From Caulobacteraceae bacterium (GTDB taxonomy: Bacteria; Pseudomonadota; Alphaproteobacteria; Caulobacterales; Caulobacteraceae): a stretch of DNA of 7,817 nt. Location of the stretch: contig CANKPO010000052.1 of assembly GCA_947484535.1 (NCBI GenBank), forward strand, positions 1 to 7,817, written 5' to 3'. Each line of letters starts with the position of its first letter. The first letter of the stretch is position 1. The notes beneath the pieces were generated by a model. The model saw nothing but the letters and a program-made list of their open reading frames with translations. It searched no databases and was not told the DNA's origin. The position numbers and the translations under genes were made by a program. Below are positions 5,602 to 7,817 of the stretch, piece after piece.

Positions 5602-6939
5602 ATGGGCATTAGAATTCAACGATTTATTATTTTATTACAATCCTCTGCGCTGGTGAGTCTGCTAGCCGCAGGGGGTGCCTTTGCGCAGGATGCCACCAAG
5701 TATGACGTCCGATATTGTGGCCTAGGATTGCAAGGGTCAGCAGTTGATTTCGCGAAATCTAGCCCCAACCTGATCAAAATCTACAAGAACCAAGCCAAAT
5801 TTTATAATGAATCCTACCAATCCTATAAGAAAATGAATTGGAACATCAATCTGATAGCAAAAGATGATGCCGCAGGGAAAGATAATAACCTGGGTCTGGT
5901 TCATGTTTTAACGTCAGAGAACACAGATACACAATCCTATATAGACCCCCGAGATAACCTGAAGCGCTACAATGTTTCTTATTCCTTTGGAATTAATACA
6001 ATTCTATTTGATATAAGCGCCCTACAAGTGAAGGCGGTTATACCATCCATAATTAATTATAATGAGTCCTATACTAAAGATCCGACCCCTGCAGAAATCA
6101 GCGCAGCCTACGCAAAACTATTTAACGGCTTTGCGGACTCTAACTCCGCACTCTCTCGCTGGGTGGGGTCTGTGAGTGAGATCCCTCTGAATAATGACAT
6201 CCGAGGGTCGATGGCTGTTGCTCCCGTCGTCCTGTCGGACGCCGTCAAAGCAGAGTTGCTGACGACGCGCGCAACATCGCAGCAGTCGCCTGAAGCCTTC
6301 GCGCGGAACCTGACGGCCAAATATGAAGCCCTGCTGGCCAAAACCTTCAAAAAGCCCATCGTTCCCGTGGTCTTTGGGGCGAGCGGCGATGGCAAGCCCT
6401 CCAGCCAGTATGTCGCCAACATCCCCGACTGCCTTGGTGCCAATCAAGTCTCTATGAGCCTACCCGACCCGTCCTATGAGCTGCGACTCACGGTCGACCT
6501 TCTCAGCAGCGGCAAGGTTCAGCATGAACTATCAGAGATGGCCGATAGGAGCCGCGGCACGGTTCAGACAGAGCTAGACTATGGTGGCCGCTACATCACG
6601 AAGATCGTTGCGGTCGAAAGCCAAGTGGTCGACGACCAACTTGTCCGAGGCGGAAAGGTTCTGGACGAAAGAACCTTCAGATTTGCCCGGTCTTTGAGAT
6701 TTACAGGCGATCGAGAGATCAATAGTTACGCTCAATATGAGAAACTGAGCTCAACTTTCCTTCAGGATCTCCTAAACAACTACACAACCCAAGATAAAAA
6801 ATGGATCAAGTCTCACATGTCTGCGGCTGTTACTGACAAAAAGGCGCGCGACAATGGCACCGTTGCCAAATCTTGGAAGAAGCTGATTGCGGAAACGATG
6901 TTGATCAAATCCGTCAATGACAAGGAGAAGGCGAAATGA
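5602..6939 (+). CDS. Exported protein of unknown function, first gene of a secreted-protein operon
   Basis: I do not recognise this 445-residue protein. The ATG at 5602 is preferred to the in-frame TTG at 5503 because it follows a GGGGG stretch (5592-5596) by a normal spacing and starts a clear signal peptide (MGIRIQR, hydrophobic 8-23, cleavage after AFA at 26-28). The mature protein has just two cysteines (39 and 277), which could form a disulfide. Residues about 55-160 are rich in Tyr, Asn, Lys and Ile with alternating strand-like stretches (VSYSFGINTILFDI, 125-138). Residues 285-375 also look strand-rich, and the C-terminus (395-445) is helical and very Lys-rich. No enzyme motif or later membrane segment is seen. 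The coding DNA is about 37% GC over 5761-6060, above 60% in the middle and about 39% over 6721-6840. It overlaps the next gene by ATGA and so is translationally coupled to it. Likely periplasmic or surface. Confidence 0.85.
   Translation: MGIRIQRFIILLQSSALVSLLAAGGAFAQDATKYDVRYCGLGLQGSAVDFAKSSPNLIKIYKNQAKFYNESYQSYKKMNWNINLIAKDDAAGKDNNLGLVHVLTSENTDTQSYIDPRDNLKRYNVSYSFGINTILFDISALQVKAVIPSIINYNESYTKDPTPAEISAAYAKLFNGFADSNSALSRWVGSVSEIPLNNDIRGSMAVAPVVLSDAVKAELLTTRATSQQSPEAFARNLTAKYEALLAKTFKKPIVPVVFGASGDGKPSSQYVANIPDCLGANQVSMSLPDPSYELRLTVDLLSSGKVQHELSEMADRSRGTVQTELDYGGRYITKIVAVESQVVDDQLVRGGKVLDERTFRFARSLRFTGDREINSYAQYEKLSSTFLQDLLNNYTTQDKKWIKSHMSAAVTDKKARDNGTVAKSWKKLIAETMLIKSVNDKEKAK
6922..6927 (+). 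promoter_or_regulatory. Strong ribosome binding site that decides the start of the next gene
   Basis: AAGGAG lies inside the last codons of the preceding gene, 8 bases before the ATG at 6936 and 14 before the second in-frame ATG at 6942. The spacing favours 6936 as the start, giving a 4-base ATGA overlap and coupling between the two genes. It is the best Shine-Dalgarno in the window. Confidence 0.75.
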
Positions 6940-7577
6940 TTATGCCAATTGGTAATCTGTGGAAACGCCTCAGGATCCTTGCCCTTTCGCTTTTGATTGC
7001 CAGCCCCGCCCTGGCCTATGCCGCGCCAGCAAGGGCTGGCGGGCAAGAAACCGCCCTGATCATTTTCTATGGTGCGCTCAAGGTCTCGCAGTCCCAGGCC
7101 ATCAAGGCAGCGGCCAACTATTATGAGGCGGTGGGCTTCGGCGCTCAGGCCCAGAAGTACAATCGGTTGGCCGATGATTTTTCCAGCGGGACTCTCGGTG
7201 GTGCCGATGGCGTCAAGACCTTCACCCAGGCCAGCGCAGCGCTTCAGAGCGACATCTATGAACTGCAAGCCTATGGTGCCGTGCCCAATGCCCGCCAAAA
7301 GGAACTGGCGGAAAAGGCCGATGGCCAGTTTGCCGTGGCTAAGGTCGCCATGCTGGCCGCTGTTGCCTCCGGAACCGTTGCGGCCCTCAACTGCGATTGC
7401 AGCGGCTTGGAGAAGATCCTGATTGCGGTTGTGCTCGCGGCGCAAGCCAGCACAGTCACCTCATCCCTGACCTCGGTCATGGAGGCGTCAAAGGCCTACA
7501 AGACCCTCGAGTTGGGGGACTCAAACGGCTTCCAAGAGGTTTCCAAGCAAGGCGAAGTCCTGCTCGCTTCGCTCTGA
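6936..7577 (+). CDS. Exported helical protein of unknown function with a CxC motif
   Basis: The product has 213 residues and I do not recognise its family. It starts with a signal peptide: Lys/Arg at 10-13, hydrophobic 14-24, and cleavage probably after ALA (25-27) or ARA (32-34). The mature part is almost entirely helix-forming, rich in Ala, with amphipathic stretches (50-82, 95-135) and two more hydrophobic Ala/Val segments (133-151 and 159-171). These segments flank LNCDCSG, with Cys153 and Cys155. The two segments could be a membrane hairpin or a tightly packed helical bundle; the CxC could form a disulfide or bind a metal. The ATG overlaps the previous stop codon and has a strong AAGGAG, so the two proteins are made together and probably in a fixed ratio. 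The next gene follows after 46 bases. Composition is that of the general GC-rich background, in contrast to the preceding gene. Confidence 0.83.
   Translation: MIMPIGNLWKRLRILALSLLIASPALAYAAPARAGGQETALIIFYGALKVSQSQAIKAAANYYEAVGFGAQAQKYNRLADDFSSGTLGGADGVKTFTQASAALQSDIYELQAYGAVPNARQKELAEKADGQFAVAKVAMLAAVASGTVAALNCDCSGLEKILIAVVLAAQASTVTSSLTSVMEASKAYKTLELGDSNGFQEVSKQGEVLLASL
7024..7041 (+). other. Strong 7-bp hairpin inside a signal-peptide coding region
   Basis: CGCCAGC (7024-7030) and GCTGGCG (7035-7041) form a perfect stem with the tetraloop AAGG. It sits in the second exported gene at codons 30-36, where the signal peptide is expected to be cleaved. A stable mRNA stem here might slow the ribosome or set mRNA stability, or it may be a by-product of Ala/Arg/Gly codons. 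The structure is seen; the role is a guess. Confidence 0.4.
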
Positions 7578-7623
7578 TTGATCCGCTCTTACGTCTATTT
7601 CAAACCGTTCTGGAAAGTTGACC

Positions 7624-7817
7624 ATGTCCTTAGGTAAAAGCCTCCTAGCGTCCTTAGTCTTTGGTAGCGCGGCAATGGGCGCGTCCGCGTCCGTGGCTCA
7701 GGTCCAATCGATTCAGATCGTTGTCTCGGGCGAGGTTGCGCTCGAATCGACCAGCAACAAGGCCATCATCGAAGGGCTTGAGCGGGCCAAGGGCGAGGCG
7801 GTCAAGAATGCTTGGCG
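7624..7817 (+). CDS. Exported protein, FlgT-N/LPP20-like N-terminus, 3' end outside window
   Basis: The frame is open from the ATG at 7624 to the window edge, giving 64 complete residues and the start of another. GGAAAG (7612-7617) sits 6 bases upstream, and the distance to the previous stop is 46 bases, so it is most likely the third gene of the operon. Residues 1-26 are a signal peptide (Lys5, hydrophobic 7-22, cleavage after SVA at 23-25). The mature start, IQIVVSGEVALES followed by the helix KAIIEGLERAKGEAVKNAW, recalls a pattern known from the N-terminal domain of the flagellar protein FlgT and from LPP20-like envelope proteins: a V-x-G-x-A strand, then a helix with Ala/Lys/Glu repeats. 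Similarity over such a short piece is suggestive only. No lipobox cysteine is seen, so it is not a lipoprotein. Likely in the periplasm or at the outer membrane. Confidence 0.72.
   Translation, partial: MSLGKSLLASLVFGSAAMGASASVAQVQSIQIVVSGEVALESTSNKAIIEGLERAKGEAVKNAW

Noticed and set aside
6813..7445. 210-codon open frame on the minus strand across two exported genes
   Set aside because: It spans the junction of two convincing plus-strand genes, shows no recognisable domain and has the composition of an antisense shadow.
31..7797. Shared LERAKG peptide and near-identical bases in the first and last genes
   Set aside because: A six-residue match in two unrelated proteins, from common Glu-Arg-Ala-Lys helix codons; no wider similarity.

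Overview
The window looks like chromosomal DNA of a GC-rich alphaproteobacterium. Coding density is high and most of it is near 60% GC by eye. Protein families and wording fit Caulobacterales- or Sphingomonadales-type genomes: an ACMSD-like amidohydrolase, a DUF3089 protein, a CurA-like reductase, EthD and an exported COG4798-type methyltransferase. The lineage is an inference from gene content; no rRNA, tRNA or marker gene is present.

Left part (1-1875): the 3' end of an amidohydrolase of the decarboxylating (ACMSD / gamma-resorcylate decarboxylase) type runs into a convergent, exported DUF3089 alpha/beta-hydrolase-like gene, only 12 bases away. Middle part (1876-4469): after a 187-base divergent promoter region come three closely spaced plus-strand genes, an NADP-dependent alkenal/curcumin-type reductase, an EthD-domain protein and a GNAT acetyltransferase. 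The last of these overlaps tail-to-tail by 33 bases with a minus-strand hotdog thioesterase. Together these are small-molecule enzymes of the kind found around aromatic, carbonyl and acyl-CoA metabolism, but no complete pathway is visible.

Right part (4470-7817): a second divergent region with a perfect TATAAT box precedes a methyltransferase that carries a signal peptide. After 214 bases of non-coding DNA (imperfect hairpin, AT-rich promoter-like stretch, 5' UTR) starts the least familiar part of the window: at least three consecutive exported proteins of unknown function. The first two are translationally coupled (ATGA overlap, strong Shine-Dalgarno). The third is cut by the window edge and begins with a segment resembling the N-terminal domain of FlgT or LPP20-like envelope proteins. 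The first gene has a marked AT-rich N-terminal third and C-terminal end around a GC-rich core, unlike its neighbours. This operon is the best candidate for an undescribed system, probably an envelope or secreted assembly, but its function cannot be read from the sequence. No CRISPR array, insertion sequence, tRNA or rRNA was seen.
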